64,000 nt of DNA from Inia geoffrensis (GCA_036417435.1 CM070904.1:42008408-42072407); one strand, 5' to 3'; positions 1 to 12,329 are shown, numbered from the stretch's first letter. The notes: generated from the letters alone by a model not told the origin. A program made the numbers and translations.

Positions 1-190
1 CACATGTATATATTCTTTCTCAGATTCTTTTCCATTATAGGTTATTATAAGATGTTGAATATAGTTCCCTATGCTAACTATATAGTAGGTCCTTGTTTAT
101 CAATTTTATATACAGTAGTGTGCATCTGTTCATCCCCAATGCCCAATTTAACCATCTGCCCTACTTTGTATTTTCATTGAGACTAAATTA
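1..190 (-). mobile_element. L1 3' UTR fragment, antisense
   Basis: Read on the minus strand, this matches the terminal part of the cetartiodactyl-type L1 3' UTR seen at 4068, 13840, 51680 and 63760. The shared blocks are the 'tatagcatagggaactatattcaac' region and the 'ataacctataatggaaaagaatctgag' region. It starts before the window, so its 3' tail is not visible. No coding part is present. Confidence 0.75.
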
Positions 191-1174
191 TCCTAACATT
201 TTGAATTATGCTTGTGGCCTTTATCACACATGCCTTATCTTTTAGTTTGTGGTAGAACTTACTTATAAACTCAATATTAATAATAAGATCTACCACATTA
301 AAAAAATTTCTACATCATATAAGTCTCTTCTGAACCCCCAAGCAGATAGCTGTTCAAATTTAGTCGAGTTTGGGGTATCCCTCCCCACTTCAATGGGACA
401 GAAAGGAACTTCACACAGTCTACCTGAAGACCAAAGGAGGAACCTCTCCTGTAGCATAGTGGATTGGCAAGGTGCTCCTTGACTCAGGAAACCCACCATG
501 CCACTGAGAACTTGGGGCCTTTTACAGTGCTAAAAGATCAGGAAGTAGCCAGATCTTTAGTTCACAGTGGAGGCATCCTTACCACTGCTCTCTCTGTTAC
601 CCAGTGCAGCCCTTAATGTGGATCATCCACTGCCATGCTGCTTGGGACAGATTCAGAGATGCCCCTGAGGAAGTTCCAGTCCTCTGGCCATCTACTCCTT
701 TGCAGAGAGCTTAGCCACTGGTTTTAAGGCCGTTGTACTCACTGACAGCCTCTATGTGCATGGTGAAGGAATCGCCCACCTAGACGATTCTCCAGTTGCA
801 GAAACTATTCCAATATAGATCTCTTTCTTCAGGCTCAGGGAACTTTCAATACATATACCCCTCTCCACGCCTTTGGACCCCTCTTTCTCAAAGCTTTCTG
901 CTCCATCTTGTCCTAATTCTTCCCTAAACAGACTTGAATTTTAAAAGCTCTTTATTTCTCCTCACGTGATGAGGATTAAGGTAGCATAAATGGTACCCTC
1001 GTTTTCCTGTGTACGGTTAGAGAATCCTATTTTTTAAATGATTTCCCTTATCACAGCTTTTGTTTACATTTTAATAATTCATCCTATCACATTTTTGTAT
1101 ATAAGTCTCATTTACCCATTCATATATGCAAATTAGCCACTAGGTCAGGTACAGTGCTGTGCTTTACACTACGC
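191..1174. other. Unassigned unique sequence
   Basis: I recognise no repeat family or exon here. Small open frames on both strands (for example 249-482 plus and 290-499 minus) overlap each other and look like chance frames. Composition is slightly richer in GC than the surroundings. Confidence 0.5.
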
Positions 1175-1300
1175 TCTTACTGGATTCTAAGTTTCTTAAA
1201 AAACAAGGGTTGCCTCTAATGCACCAATGTGTCAGCCCCCAGAGCCAGTACAGGAACTTGCATATTGTAGACTCAATAAATACTAATTGGATTAATTAAT
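1175..1300 (+). mobile_element. L2 LINE 3' tail
   Basis: The order of blocks (a 'gattctaagtttctt' block, then 'ccagagccagtacaggaacttgca', then 'tcaataaatactaattgga') follows the usual L2 3' end, which reads 'cctagcacagtgcctggcacatag...caataaat'. It is diverged, as expected for this old family. Confidence 0.6.
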
Positions 1301-1420
1301 TATCTGTCCATGGGGATCCATGTCTCCTTTCTTCCAGGCATTAGTTTGACCCTACAGTACTGAATAGAGGGCTAGACTGTCACTGTAACCAGGAAGGCAT
1401 GACTGCCTGGGCCAATGGGA

Positions 1421-1460
1421 TGTGCGTGTATGTGAGTGTGTATATGTATGTGTGTTTGTG
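1421..1460 (+). repeat. Imperfect TG/TATG simple repeat
   Basis: Alternating purine-pyrimidine run of tgtg, tatg and gtgt units with interruptions. A decayed dinucleotide microsatellite. Confidence 0.75.
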
Positions 1461-3058
1461 TCCCAAGTGGTTAAGTGTATGAATGAGTATGCAAAAATCA
1501 TTACTTATATTTAAAGGATATTAAATGAATTACTAGGCTCTCCATGTCCCTTCTATCTTCCATTGACTTGAACTCGATGAGTTACCCAAGTGTTAAATAC
1601 ATGTGTTGAATTAGGAAAACTTAGTCCAAAAGTTGTAGTGTCCTGGGTAAGTGTTTAACCACTGTTCAGGATTAGAATAGGGGAGTTGGAAATTGGTTCT
1701 GTTTACCACACATCCCCAAATTCAGATGGAAGGGACTTTCTCCCACCAAACTAATTAAAGATCCTCAGCCTTAGCTCAGCTTTTCTTGTGCTCATTGCTC
1801 TTATGGGACGTTGTATGTGTGTAAGAGTTTATTCAGATGTGTATCTGGCTGTTGGGGAAAGGTCATCTACAAGAAGTCAAATGGAATCCTAGGAGCCTTG
1901 AGCACTGATTGTCCCAAGTGATGGTCACCACTTGTATTGAGTAGCTCCCTGGAGGCTAACGGGAGAGTTCTGTTCTGGACTGCTATGGGAAGAATGGCTG
2001 GTGCTCTTGCATGGAAACCAAGACAGCTGTGCACAGGAACTCAGCTTCCATTGGCAGGAACAATACCTCTTGCACTGCCCCTTTACTGAGTTGTCACTCA
2101 CGCTGGTTCTCAGGGCCCTCACGCACAGAGGGAGTAGCCAAATCACCCACTTACGTCTGCTTTCTTACACATTCGCTTGGACATTTCCTATTCACCAGAT
2201 GAAATCCCTTCATCTCTCCCTCTGCATGTTCCTCAGTCCTCAAGTTCTCCTTCAACTTTAAAGCTCAATTCAGAGACCCTGGGCATAATCCCTTTAACTG
2301 GCACTTTCTTTTGGAAACAAAAGAGAAAATTAAGCAATATTCTGTTTTTTCTTTCTCCTTTTAGCCAACTGTAGGAGAGGGGGAAGCTACTTAGAGTTAA
2401 TATCTTAAAAATATAACCTTGCCACAGAACACTGGGAATGTACATTTTTCCCATGGTCCACATTACTCTTCAGCAATTCAATCCTTTTTATTGTATAAGT
2501 TTCATTATATGTGGAAGTGTATAGTGCCTTCCAGGAAGTCCAAGGCCCCCTTCCCCAAATATCTGTATGATCAGAAAGAAGTACTCACAGTCCCATTGGA
2601 AGTCATAAAATGTTGGAGGAACAGAAATAAAATGAAATTCATTACAGGTGTTCATGCTATAATCCCACTGTTCACTAGATACACTCCTCTTCTTATGCCC
2701 TCATCAAGAGTAAGAAAGAGGGGCTGCCACCTGGAGTAGCAGTGTTGAAAACCCATGTAGATAGCCACCCGAAGGAACATAATCAATTCCATGTGTGTGC
2801 TTATGGTGACAGAGACTGCTTTTTGATGTATAGGGAGGTGATTCACTGCATTATAGCTTCTAAAGCACAAGGGAACATCAAACTTGGTCAAACAAAGCAA
2901 CTTTGGAATGTACACTCATATACAGATAGATTTCTCATCTTGAGGAAAAGATGGATAACCTTTTGAGAAGAAGGCAGATGTGGAAGAAACCTATCTGAAC
3001 CATGGAAAAAGATTTTCCTGGATAATGCTGGGAAAAAGTAGTTACTCAGATGGTAGCT

Positions 3059-3222
3059 TCTTTCACTATTTTTCTTTCTGTTTTCTTTTGCAGTGATCTC
3101 TTCTTCCTTGTCTTTTCTGAATTCACTTCTTTCTTTTTTCTATTATATTCTTATCCTTTTCTCCTTTAGCTTCCATGTTCTCCTCTCCCCATTCTGCCTC
3201 TGCCTCTCTACCTTCTGTTGCC
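3059..3222 (+). repeat. Pyrimidine-rich low-complexity tract
   Basis: About 160 bases made mostly of T and C on the plus strand, with short interruptions. No repeat unit is kept, so this is low complexity rather than a microsatellite. Confidence 0.65.
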
Positions 3223-4067
3223 AACCCTTAGCCTAAACACACATCGCTGGGATTCAACTGCAGTGACCACTTGTCAACTTGGTAACTCACCTCTATCCAC
3301 CCATAGTCTCTAACCTTTTAAATCACTGTCCTGGAATTGATTAATTCTATGAAATCACTGGAAACCTTTTAGATGCTAAAGAATGCATCTATTTCTGAAA
3401 TATCAAATGTTTTCCAAAGAATGTGACTCATTTTAATCTGTTAAGTGATTACATTATAGTATTTAAAAATACATTTTAGCCCACATTTTTATAAGAACAG
3501 CAAGATACACAGAACATGTTCAGGGGCACTCACCTGGAAACACCACATTTTATTAATAGCAGGCCTTTGGGAATCTCTACGGATGTTAATCAGATCCATT
3601 TGTCTGTCCCATAGCCAATCAGGTGGCCAGTGTTCGAGGCAGCACTCATTATTTGATTTGCATATCAAATGTGCACACAGACAGGCTGGGAACAGAGTAT
3701 ATTACTTCCAACCATCTGGACACATTTCACAAGCGAGTTTCTCAGCCACTCGCAATCACCAAACAAGAAAGAACGTGCTCCTGGTATGTGTCCACTCCAG
3801 CAGCTACTGAGGGGCAAACAGTATACAGTCATCACCCCTAGAAGCTTACAGTTGAACTGTCAAGACTAAAATTAATGATTCCTGTAAAAGAGGGAATCAC
3901 ACAGAAACAACATAGTGACCTTAGCTAAAGTGTGTGTTGGGAGATGAATGCTGCCAGCATAGCCTGTGTCCAGACAAAGGAGAGATTTCCTGAAACCCTG
4001 ACATTTGTCTCTTCTGAAGACGGGGAGAATTTTGGTTTGTCAATTCGTTGTAAGCTTTCAACAAGTG

Positions 4068-4275
4068 TATTTTAACACTGCTACATATAAAATAGATAAC
4101 TAATAGGAACCTATTGTATAGCACAGGGAACTCTACTCAATACTCTATAATGACCTCTATGGGAAAGGAATCTAAAAAGGAGTAGATATATGTATATGTG
4201 TAACTGATTCACTTTGCTATACACCTGAAACTAACACAACACTGTAAACCAACTATACTCCAATAAAAAAATATT
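4068..4275 (+). mobile_element. L1 3' UTR fragment
   Basis: Carries the diagnostic end of the cetartiodactyl L1 3' UTR: 'aaaatagataactaatagga', 'tatagcacagggaactctac', 'gattcactttgctatac', 'ctaacacaacactgtaaacc' and the terminal 'ctccaataaaaaa'. It is strongly 5'-truncated, with no ORF2. It is very similar to the ends at 51680-51920 and 63760-63950. Confidence 0.85.
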
Positions 4276-4319
4276 TTTAAGTATTTTGAAATGGTAAGTA
4301 GATGAATGGATTTTATATT

Positions 4320-4490
4320 TTTTAAGTGATAACCTCTTACATTTATATTGTTTGTTATAAAATTTCAAATGATTCTCACAATTCCTGAGTTAAAAAGGGA
4401 AGCTATTAATTTTCCCCATTCCACAAATAAAGAATAATTGATTGATTTGTCCCAAGATAAGGTAGACAGCCAAACCAAAATCCAGAATAT
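4320..4490 (-). mobile_element. Possible MIR SINE, antisense
   Basis: The block order resembles the reverse of MIR: 'caaatgattctcacaattcc', then 'aagggaagctattaattttcccc', 'attccacaaataaag', 'ttgtcccaagataaggtagac'. Strongly diverged; assignment is tentative. Confidence 0.4.
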
Positions 4491-5069
4491 CGGACCCAAA
4501 ATTCAATATTTTTCCACAATGAAAGCCTGTGAAGTGAGTGTCTTCACTGGGAAACTGAAGCTATGTGCGTGCACATGCCATGAGCATAGAGTGTGTACAG
4601 TGAGATTTAGTTCAATTTAAATTCTTTAAAAAGTTAATATTTAATTAACAGAAGGCAAGTTAATATACAGGAATTACTTAAAAACATTTGAGATCTTCTT
4701 CATTCACTAAATATAAAGGTACAATAAGACTGCGTAAGCTCCGTCTTTTCAAGCTAAATTTTGACTCATTCACTTGCCAGGAAACGAAAAAAAAAAAAAA
4801 CCCTATAAATATGTATATATATAAATATAGATCTTGATAATCAAAGTAAACAAAAACTTTACCAATATGAAAATATTTTTGAAAACAGAGATTGTTGACT
4901 GTTAATTTAGTATCAACTTTCTGTAATTCTTTGGCTGAATTTCAAAATTTCAACTCATAATACATTTAAAAAAATGCCTTGCCATAATAAATGTCATACA
5001 ACTGTCTTGTATGTGATGAAGATTCTTTGTTTCGTTTTTTTCTTTAAAGAAATACGTTCCTTAGTTTTG

Positions 5070-5133
5070 TGACCTTTCTGTACTTTAATTTATACATATT
5101 ATGACCTTTCCATACTTTAATTTATACGTATTA
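5070..5133 (+). repeat. 32-bp tandem duplication (two copies)
   Basis: Copy one (5070-5101) and copy two (5102-5133) are directly adjacent and differ at three positions. Both read tgacctttc, then tactttaatttata, then tatta. All three differences are transitions, so the duplication is not recent. Confidence 0.9.
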
Positions 5134-6399
5134 ACAGCTTTTAAAGTCAGGCTTTGTTTGTTTTACAGCCCATAAACCAAAGCATAGTTTTATTTTATAT
5201 AATTTACTCTTCTCCACTTTTATCGTTGCTGCATATGTTAATGTTTTGGCTTCAGAAATAAAGTATCACGTAGGTAAACAATTAACTTCTTTCTGTAATT
5301 TTTCTTCAATATAGAGAATAATTGAGCAATTTTCATTGAGTAAAAAATATAGATAAAGAGAAATTATATTTTTCTTTTGGATGTATAGAAGATATGATGT
5401 GATTAATAGCATCATAAATATAATTTACTCTGGAGTACTGGACAGGATATGAGCTCTTAAGCGATGACCCAAATGAACCGTATTTCTACCTGTGGTAAAG
5501 ATTCACTTGTAAGTCTCACATAGTTGCTTTATAGTCACAGCCGGTAGACAATTAAAGTAGAATCAATGTATTTTGCATGAATAATGATTTCTATCAGGAT
5601 AAAAGAATGACTGCATACCTGATAGATGAATACATATTTTCACTAAGTAAATCCAATCTATGTGGTTCAGGCAGTTAAGAAGCCTTTGCTGTATTAAAAA
5701 AAAAAAAAAATCTTTGGGGTTTGGATTTGTTTTTTGCTTTAATCTTACAGCGGTAGAGATAAAATGGAATTCGTGTTTTCTTATCTGTTCTATATATTCC
5801 AGAGCCAAATATGAGGCTAGGTACTCTGGAGCTTATATGATTATTTCCCTCCTGCTTCTCAGCAAACAACAAGTACGCTAAGCCTTTCTATAATGCTACT
5901 GAAGATTTACGAGAACGCTTTCAGAATTAGCATTTCCTTCTTTCTTTGGAGGTAAATTTCTGACTAATAATTTGGCACAAAGAAGGTTATGAAGTTCTAG
6001 AGCTCTTCTATGTCCCTGGCTAACAGTCCCCTTTTACCAGTAGTAGAGGTGTGTGCAAGGAACTGTATTTCTGGAACCTGAGTTTGATGTGTTTTGCCAG
6101 AAAAAGCAATGAAATACTAGTAGTTAGGAGAATTAAGTCTAGCCTTGATGCTCTTATTACTGCTAGAATCTTCATTCTTAGGGTGTAAATTCTTCATCTA
6201 AAAAGTACTCCTTTTCTCTGTACTATGTAACTCACAGAAAGGTTCTGGAAAAAAAAATTGGCTCATAGATGTGAAAATTTTTCAAAAGGCTTTAAAATAT
6301 ACTATAGATATAACATACACACTTTATAAACTTGGATCACTGAGGAAACAAGATGGATTTTCTTGTCCTAGTGGCTGAAATAATTGATCTATAGTCAAT

Positions 6400-6525
6400 T
6401 ATTAAATAGTTAGTGAGTGCCTTGCTAGGGTTATTCAAATAGGTATAAGATATGGTCACTTCCCTCCAAGAGGTTACACTGTAGCTGAAGAGGCTAGCCA
6501 TAAACACACACAAAGTTCAAGAAAA
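6400..6525 (-). mobile_element. Possible L2 fragment, antisense
   Basis: The order 'agtgagtgccttgctaggg', 'gatatggtcacttccctcc', 'aagaggttacactgtagct' follows the reverse of an L2 3' region (gagcacctactatg ... tccctgccctcatggagcttac). Very diverged. Confidence 0.35.
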
Positions 6526-7290
6526 AACATGAATTAAAATTTTTAAATATTAAAAATTACATGCTTTCCTAAAACACCTCAAGTTTGAGTACCAAATGGA
6601 AGAATATATATGCTGAGTTCAGAAAAGGGAGGCGTCAGAAAAGGGATGACGGATGGGGGAGATCTCTGGATTTCTGCCATGGAGAAAGGTGGAACTGAAA
6701 TGAGTGAAAAGGCAAAGAAATCAGCATGAGAGGTAAGAAAACAAAGTATGAGATTTATATTGCTAATGATCAATCAGCCTGTTTGCCTAGAGGGGACATC
6801 TACAGACAGGAGGATGAATTTATTCTTGAGCAGGGGTTAGGCACTCTGTGTCTACCACACTCCTTCCCCTTGTGTCTAGCAATGAGAGCAATCCTAACAT
6901 TTTAGAGTCCTCATGGAATCCTCTCATGGCCACTGGATCAATGCTCTTCATCAGTCCCAACTCTCAGCCTTTGTCCTACCTACCAATGGTCCTGCCTTCC
7001 AACAGAGAAGTACTAGCTGTTGTTGTCTGACTGGTGACCAGAAAGTCCCTCTCCCATGATGAGATGAGCAGAGATCCCTGGATCAAATGCTAGGGAGCAT
7101 GAAAGAGAAACCAGACATTGAACCAACACTTCAATTAATTTTATAGTAAATTATAAATTTGCTATAGAGAGTGAAGAGAAAGGCCATCAGGAGAACACAG
7201 AACGCAGAGGCTGAAGGAGTAGAAGTAGCTTCCCAGCCGCAGTGATTCGAAATGCTGCCGATTTTGCACGTCTCTCTGTCGTGCGTTTAT

Positions 7291-7405
7291 GGGGTTGGCC
7301 AAAAAGTTCGTTCAGTTGTAAGTAAAAATAAGACTCACTTTTCATTTTCAATAAGAACTTTACTGAAAAACATATTCATTAACCAAACAAACTTTTTGCC
7401 CAATG
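7291..7405 (+). mobile_element. Short mariner-like MITE
   Basis: The left end reads ggggttggccaaaaagttcg, the terminal repeat typical of a cetartiodactyl mariner. The right end reads aaccaaacaaactttttgcc, which is its diverged reverse complement (core gSCAAAAAGTTyGTT). About 70 bp of AT-rich interior separates the ends and there is no transposase. TA dinucleotides lie just outside at 7288-7289 and 7409-7410, but exact ends are uncertain. Either a true MITE or an extreme internal deletion of a mariner. Confidence 0.7.
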
Positions 7406-7480
7406 CAATAGATTTTTTGGAGTAATACAAATTTTGAGCCGGAAGGAATGTGGGAGTAGTATCATCTCTTTATTTATTCA

Positions 7481-7545
7481 CTCATTCATTCTTCCTTCCT
7501 TCCTTCCTTCCATCCATCCATCCATCCATCCATCCATCCATGCAT
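7481..7545 (+). repeat. (TTCC)n/(ATCC)n compound microsatellite
   Basis: Imperfect attc units lead into about five ttcc units (7492-7510) and then about eight atcc units (7511-7541). Confidence 0.95.
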
Positions 7546-10500
7546 CTATCTCACATATGTTTATTTAGTGCCTGTTTCCAAGCGCCTCAAAGGTGAATTA
7601 GTCATTGACTTGTCTCTCTAGGAGTATATATGTTAGTGGAGTAAGAGGGGTATATAAATACATGCATATAAAACTAATAATGTTTTAAGTACAATGATGG
7701 AGCCATGTAGTTATTTTGTGAGGCCCGGGAAAGTATCATATAATCCTTTCTGGATTGACAGTAGGGAACCTTCTTTTAGGAAGTAATACCAGAAATAGAG
7801 CTTCAAATAATAGAAATTAGCCATAAATAGGACATTCCATCCAAACACAACAGAATACACTTTCTTCTCAAGTGCTAGGGGATGAGGAGAAGTTAGGGAG
7901 CATTTCACAGAGAGAACACATGTATCAAGTTATGATGATAGCATGGGGCTTGCTCATCCTTTTTTTTCTCCGAATGGAATATTGAGGTCCAGGAGTTATG
8001 AGCTGTCAAGGTTATGCCCATTTTGGTGACACACCTAAAGCAGAAACTTGGATTCCTAACTCTAGTTGAGTACATACAGCCCACATGCATGTAATGAGGA
8101 GAAGTTTTCTACAACAGCCCCAATAAAGGCGAGTATATAATAACTAGGTAGAATTATGATTCGTTTTACGGGTTAAGTACCTAGTTTTCATACAGAGAAA
8201 ACAAGTTCTACATAAATAGAATCTCCAGGACAGATAAGTGGGAAAGAGGAAAAGTTCAGAAAGGAAAAGAGTGCCATTCTTTTATTTGAAACAAAGAGGA
8301 TATGATAAGGAAAAGTACAGAATAACTCTTTTCCTTTTAAAAATGTGGGTAGTTTTCAAGGTGCTAGGGGTTCGAGGGCCATTATTTTCCATAAAATAAG
8401 GACATATGGAATCTAACTAGATCTCATACACACATAAGAGTCATTGGGATAAATGCAAGAACTATTCCTGGTAGCATGAATCAGCTTGCGCTATACCTCT
8501 TTAGATATATCTTCTTTCATAAAATGAAAAAGACTTGCTTTCTTTAGAACAGAAGTAATATGGTGTAGATTTTATGTTATGTGCATCTGACAATGATATG
8601 AGCTATAATTAGATACCTCAAACAACTGGACCAGTAAAGTTAGAGTCTGATGCTTCTCAGATTGTTGAAATATAGTCCTGATGTGGAAGGAACAGACTGT
8701 GATAATCACTTTTACTGGGAGACAGAGCACTGTCTAATGTGCAAGAAATATGCATTTCCTTCCTTCAGTCATAGAGATCCTTCTACCTGTCTACTAGTAG
8801 ATCCTAATTATTATGGGAACATAATTTTTTCAAAGACTAGCAATTGGGTTAATTTCAAATACTGAAGCCAACTGACTGGAAAAAAAAACGTACTCTAATA
8901 AAAAGTTATCATTTATTGAACAGTGTCTATATGCAGGAGTAGTACTAGTTGCTTGGCGTTTATTAGAGGTAATTCTCACTATTGCCTGGCTGGTCATCTT
9001 TGTCTTCCAGTTCTCTTCTCCTTCCATGAACATGGAGGGACTGCACTTTGAAGTGAGGCATGGTCATGTGACTTGCTTTGGCAGAAATGACTCTCAGTTG
9101 AACTGATGCAAAAATTGATGTGTGAAGACGGAGAAATGGATGGGATTAAATATGCTTTCAGGCATCTCAGCCGGGAGAGCTCTCTTGACTGGTTTAGCCA
9201 CTGTCTATAGAATTGCTTCACCTACAGCAGGCCCTCAGTAGGATTTCACTGGCTTTGAGTAAACACGTGTAAAAAGAACGATGAAATTGGCTTTATAAAT
9301 TTTACTGAATAAAATCTTAGCAGTTCTAGGCCAAAATACTTCTAGATAGAATAAGAAAGTACAGATTTACTGATGGAGTCTTTTTATACTTTGCTTTTCA
9401 AAGTATCCTTGCTTCAGCACTGACTACCTGTCATGCTCAAAATTCCCATTACCAAAATAAATAACAAAATAACGATCGCGTTATATTTCCAAGTATTCAA
9501 AATCCAGGAGACAAAATGGTTTCTTCTAGTGGAGGAATTCATAAGTGATGTAATATAGCAGGGATTTTGCACTTGGCCTTAGGATGAGGGAAGTGGTCTG
9601 GTGTTTGTAGCAAGTGCACTTAACAGTGCTAGTGAGTGATGGCTGTGCTTCGGCAGTCTGCTGATGCAGGAATACAAAACCGGAGAGGTATCAAGCAGTC
9701 TGATTTAGGGCTCAGAGACAGTGGGGAGCAGTGAGATTGATAGCCCAGAAAGGAATCTTCTGGTAGAGGTCCATGGCCTGCATCAGAGCTTTGGGCATTG
9801 ATAGCACGGTATGCTATCAATCTCAGTACCGTAAATGGGACTACCATTCTCTATGAAAAATGGGTCATATTAAATACTCTGACATTGGCTAGATTGAGAA
9901 TTGCAGAATGACTATGGAAAAATACATGTTTGCCGGGATACTGCTGTACCATTTTGTTTTGTAGTTTGTTGAAGAAGGGGAATGAAACCCAATACCAGTC
10001 ACACATATCTGAAAAAAGTGATCATGTAGATTGTACTGTAATTTAAAAACTGAAATTAAAATTAATGAGCGCTTAACATAGCAGTGATTAAGATCTTGGA
10101 TTCTTTGAAAGGATGTTAATGGTAGAATTATAGTCAGTCTGTAATAATTCAGTAAAATGAAAAAAATAAACATACGGCTGGCTGTATTGATAAAGAATAA
10201 AAATTAAACCCCAATTGTGAAGTGAATGATTTTAAAGAATGGGTGTAAATAAAAATCCACTGGTGTTTAAACATTTTATAATATTTTACTCATATATCTA
10301 GGTACTATTTGGTACCTGATAAGCTACCTGCTGTCATGTGGCATATTTTTTGGTGCCCAAGAAATAAATGTTCATGTAATTAAATCTGTTGGGAGTGAAT
10401 AACTAAGCTGGGACTTGGAGAAACTGTAATTTCATTCAAAATAAAGCTTTCTTCATTCTCATTTATTTAAGATTAAAGTTTACATTTCTTGAATCATAAA

Positions 10501-10883
10501 ACACTAAGTCTAAAAAGGACTTTAAATTTCATACAGTCTAATACCTTAATTTTTAATATATACCTTAAGCTCAAGATACATAAACTTGGTATGCAGTCTA
10601 GTAAGAAAAAAAAAAAAAAAAAAAAAGAAACAAGGGGTAATTAAACCCGAGTTTCCCTGAGAAAAAATGTGAATGAAATGTTTCCTGAAATGAAAGCAGT
10701 TTGGTCTAGTAAGATCTGGCATAAAACCTGCTCAAATGTGAAAGAGAGTTGTGTCAAGTTTTGGTCATTGCCATCTACAATCCCTTAATTAATTACCTCT
10801 GCAGTTAGTGTTGCTCAATATCATATAAAATATGACACCACCAATTAAAATTCAAAAACTTAAAATAATATGGATATCATACT
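7546..10883. other. Unassigned sequence with faint old repeats
   Basis: No gene recognised. The stretch just after 7546 (tttatttagtgcctgtttcc) may be an L2 remnant on the minus strand, and 8900-8985 resembles a short MIR piece. A perfect-arm hairpin lies at 9797-9821 and a 21-base A-run at 10606-10626. Open frames below 95 codons show no known domain. Confidence 0.5.
9797..9821. repeat. 25-bp hairpin, 10-bp perfect arms
   Basis: Left arm attgatagca (9797-9806), loop cggta, right arm tgctatcaat (9812-9821). Arms pair perfectly. A related attgatagc word lies about 60 bp upstream. No known element explains it. Confidence 0.8.
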
Positions 10884-10890
10884 CATCATA

Positions 10891-10893
<3 letters not shown>

Positions 10894-10925
<32 letters not shown>
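10894..10925. repeat. Poly(T) tract, tail of antisense SINE
   Basis: About 32 uninterrupted T residues. On the minus strand this is the A-tail of the SINE at 10898-11116; the first T residues overlap the target-site duplication. Confidence 0.9.
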
Positions 10926-11116
10926 CAATACGCGGGCCTCTCACTGCTGTGGCCTCTCCCGTTGCGGAGCACAGGCTCCGGACGCGCAGGCTCAGCGGCC
11001 ATGGCTCACGGGCCCAGCCGCTCCGCGGCACGTGGGATCCTCCCAGCCCGGGGCACGAACCCGTATTCCCTGCATCAGGGGGCGGACTCCCAACCACTGC
11101 GCCACCAGGGAAGCCC
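10898..11116 (-). mobile_element. CHR-type tRNA-Glu-derived SINE, antisense
   Basis: On the minus strand it starts ggggcttccctggtggcgca (tRNA-like head with A box) and has a B-box-like stretch. The body contains 'cgtgagccatggccgctga' and 'gaggccacagcagtgagagg', followed by a long A-tail. It is flanked by a perfect 14-bp target-site duplication, catcatagtatttt, at 10884-10897 and 11117-11130. The head, body, tail and duplication are complete, which implies a fairly recent insertion. Open frames inside it are meaningless frames across CpG-rich SINE sequence. This body type is the one I associate with toothed whales. Confidence 0.95.
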
Positions 11117-11130
11117 CATCATAGTATTTT

Positions 11131-12315
11131 GCATTTCATACATTATGTCACTGGTGAAGCCATTTGAAGAAAACAGGTCAAATGTTATTATGCCCATCTT
11201 CTCTGTCAATAGTGTGCACATTTTCTGTCCCCTAAAAGAATTTTGGACAATATGTACTTCCCTTGTACATTTTTAAGGTAACACTTAAAATTTTCTCTCT
11301 TGAGTTTAAATAATATAATTTTTGGCCTATTGTGTATAATGAAATTTAAAAACAAAGCTTTTACTTTAAGACTTTTACTTTAAAAGTGTCTAAATATGAT
11401 AACAACTAGATATGCAAATCATCCATCAAAACAGACAAGTTCTTCTATGAGAGCAGAAATGTTACGTTGTTCCTTTTTCCCTTGAACGTGTATTTTTAAC
11501 CCACTTCTCTCAGATAATTTGACTATAATTCAATATATTTTATGCTTGAAAGTTTTTTTACTGGTTAACCTGTATGATTCTCTGAAATTAAGTGAACTTA
11601 AAATTATTACCATTAAAAAAATTCCCTGGGTTTTTTGGATTTCAACATTTAAAATTCTGGATTGAAGTACCATAACAACTGTAATAGGTACACTGCTAAT
11701 CAAAATAACAAGTATATTTATAATTTTATAAATAGTTATTTAATATAAAAAGTAAACAATTTTAGAAGTACATATCAATGTAATGTGTGGGATTCTTTCA
11801 ATTAGTTAATGTATTCATCAATAAATATTATTTATTGCTGGAGTTGAATAGAGTTCAGTATAAATTCTATTCCCAGTTTTTACTTTATAGGTGATGAATC
11901 ATTTCATTTTAGGTAATGATCAAACTTATTTATATAAACAGTATAAAACATTGGATATTGTTCATTTAGGAGGCTTTTTTTCCCCCATCGACTGTGAAGA
12001 CTTATGTTTTATGATTAACTGGTTTTCAGTTACATTTTTAGTGCTTTTAAAAAAGTGTAAAAGATGGACAGAAAAGAGGACACTTAAGAAATATTAAAAA
12101 TAGATAAGTGATCTTATTTCATTGGTTGAGTGATGTAAAATTTATAATTTATATATTTGGTAGAATTAAAACAATATATTAACATCTGAGTAATCTTAAT
12201 TAAAGTTCAAGATATTATGTCCCCAATTGCATTTTGAGAGTGTTTTGTTCTTAAACTATACAGAAGATACTGTTTTAAAGGCTACAGTTAATTTTCTTTG
12301 GAGAAATTATAAGTC
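11131..12315. other. Unassigned AT-rich sequence
   Basis: Very AT-rich with many short T and A runs. No repeat family, exon or RNA gene recognised. The 68-codon frame at 11891-12097 has no recognisable domain. Confidence 0.5.
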
Positions 12316-12329
12316 AAAAGAAAAGAATG

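Larger units (their letters stand above)
1301..4067. other. Unassigned intergenic or intronic sequence
   Basis: No gene or confident transposon was recognised. It contains a TG-rich stretch (1421-1460) and a long pyrimidine-rich tract (3059-3222). It also contains an octamer motif, ATTTGCAT, at 3656-3663, inside a near-palindrome (3652-3669) and about 40 bp after a CCAAT at 3614. Open frames such as 2419-2739 (106 codons) match no family I know and have overlapping frames on the other strand. Confidence 0.5.
4491..7290. other. Unassigned AT-rich sequence
   Basis: No gene recognised. Holds A-runs at 4787-4800 and 5696-5710, the 32-bp tandem duplication at 5070-5133 and a possible L2 scrap near 6400-6525. 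Open frames of 60-81 codons overlap on opposite strands and show no family signature. Confidence 0.5.

Noticed and set aside
2419..2739. 106-codon plus-strand frame
   Set aside because: No family signature; partly overlapped by a minus-strand frame of similar length; composition is ordinary non-coding DNA.
3652..3669. Octamer motif and nearby CCAAT as a promoter
   Set aside because: Single short motifs are expected by chance and there is no TATA box, exon or CpG island beside them.
10852..11276. Several overlapping open frames of 72-104 codons on both strands
   Set aside because: They run through a CpG-rich SINE body and its poly(T) tail; the same pseudo-protein text recurs at 37955-38497 in the other SINE of this type.
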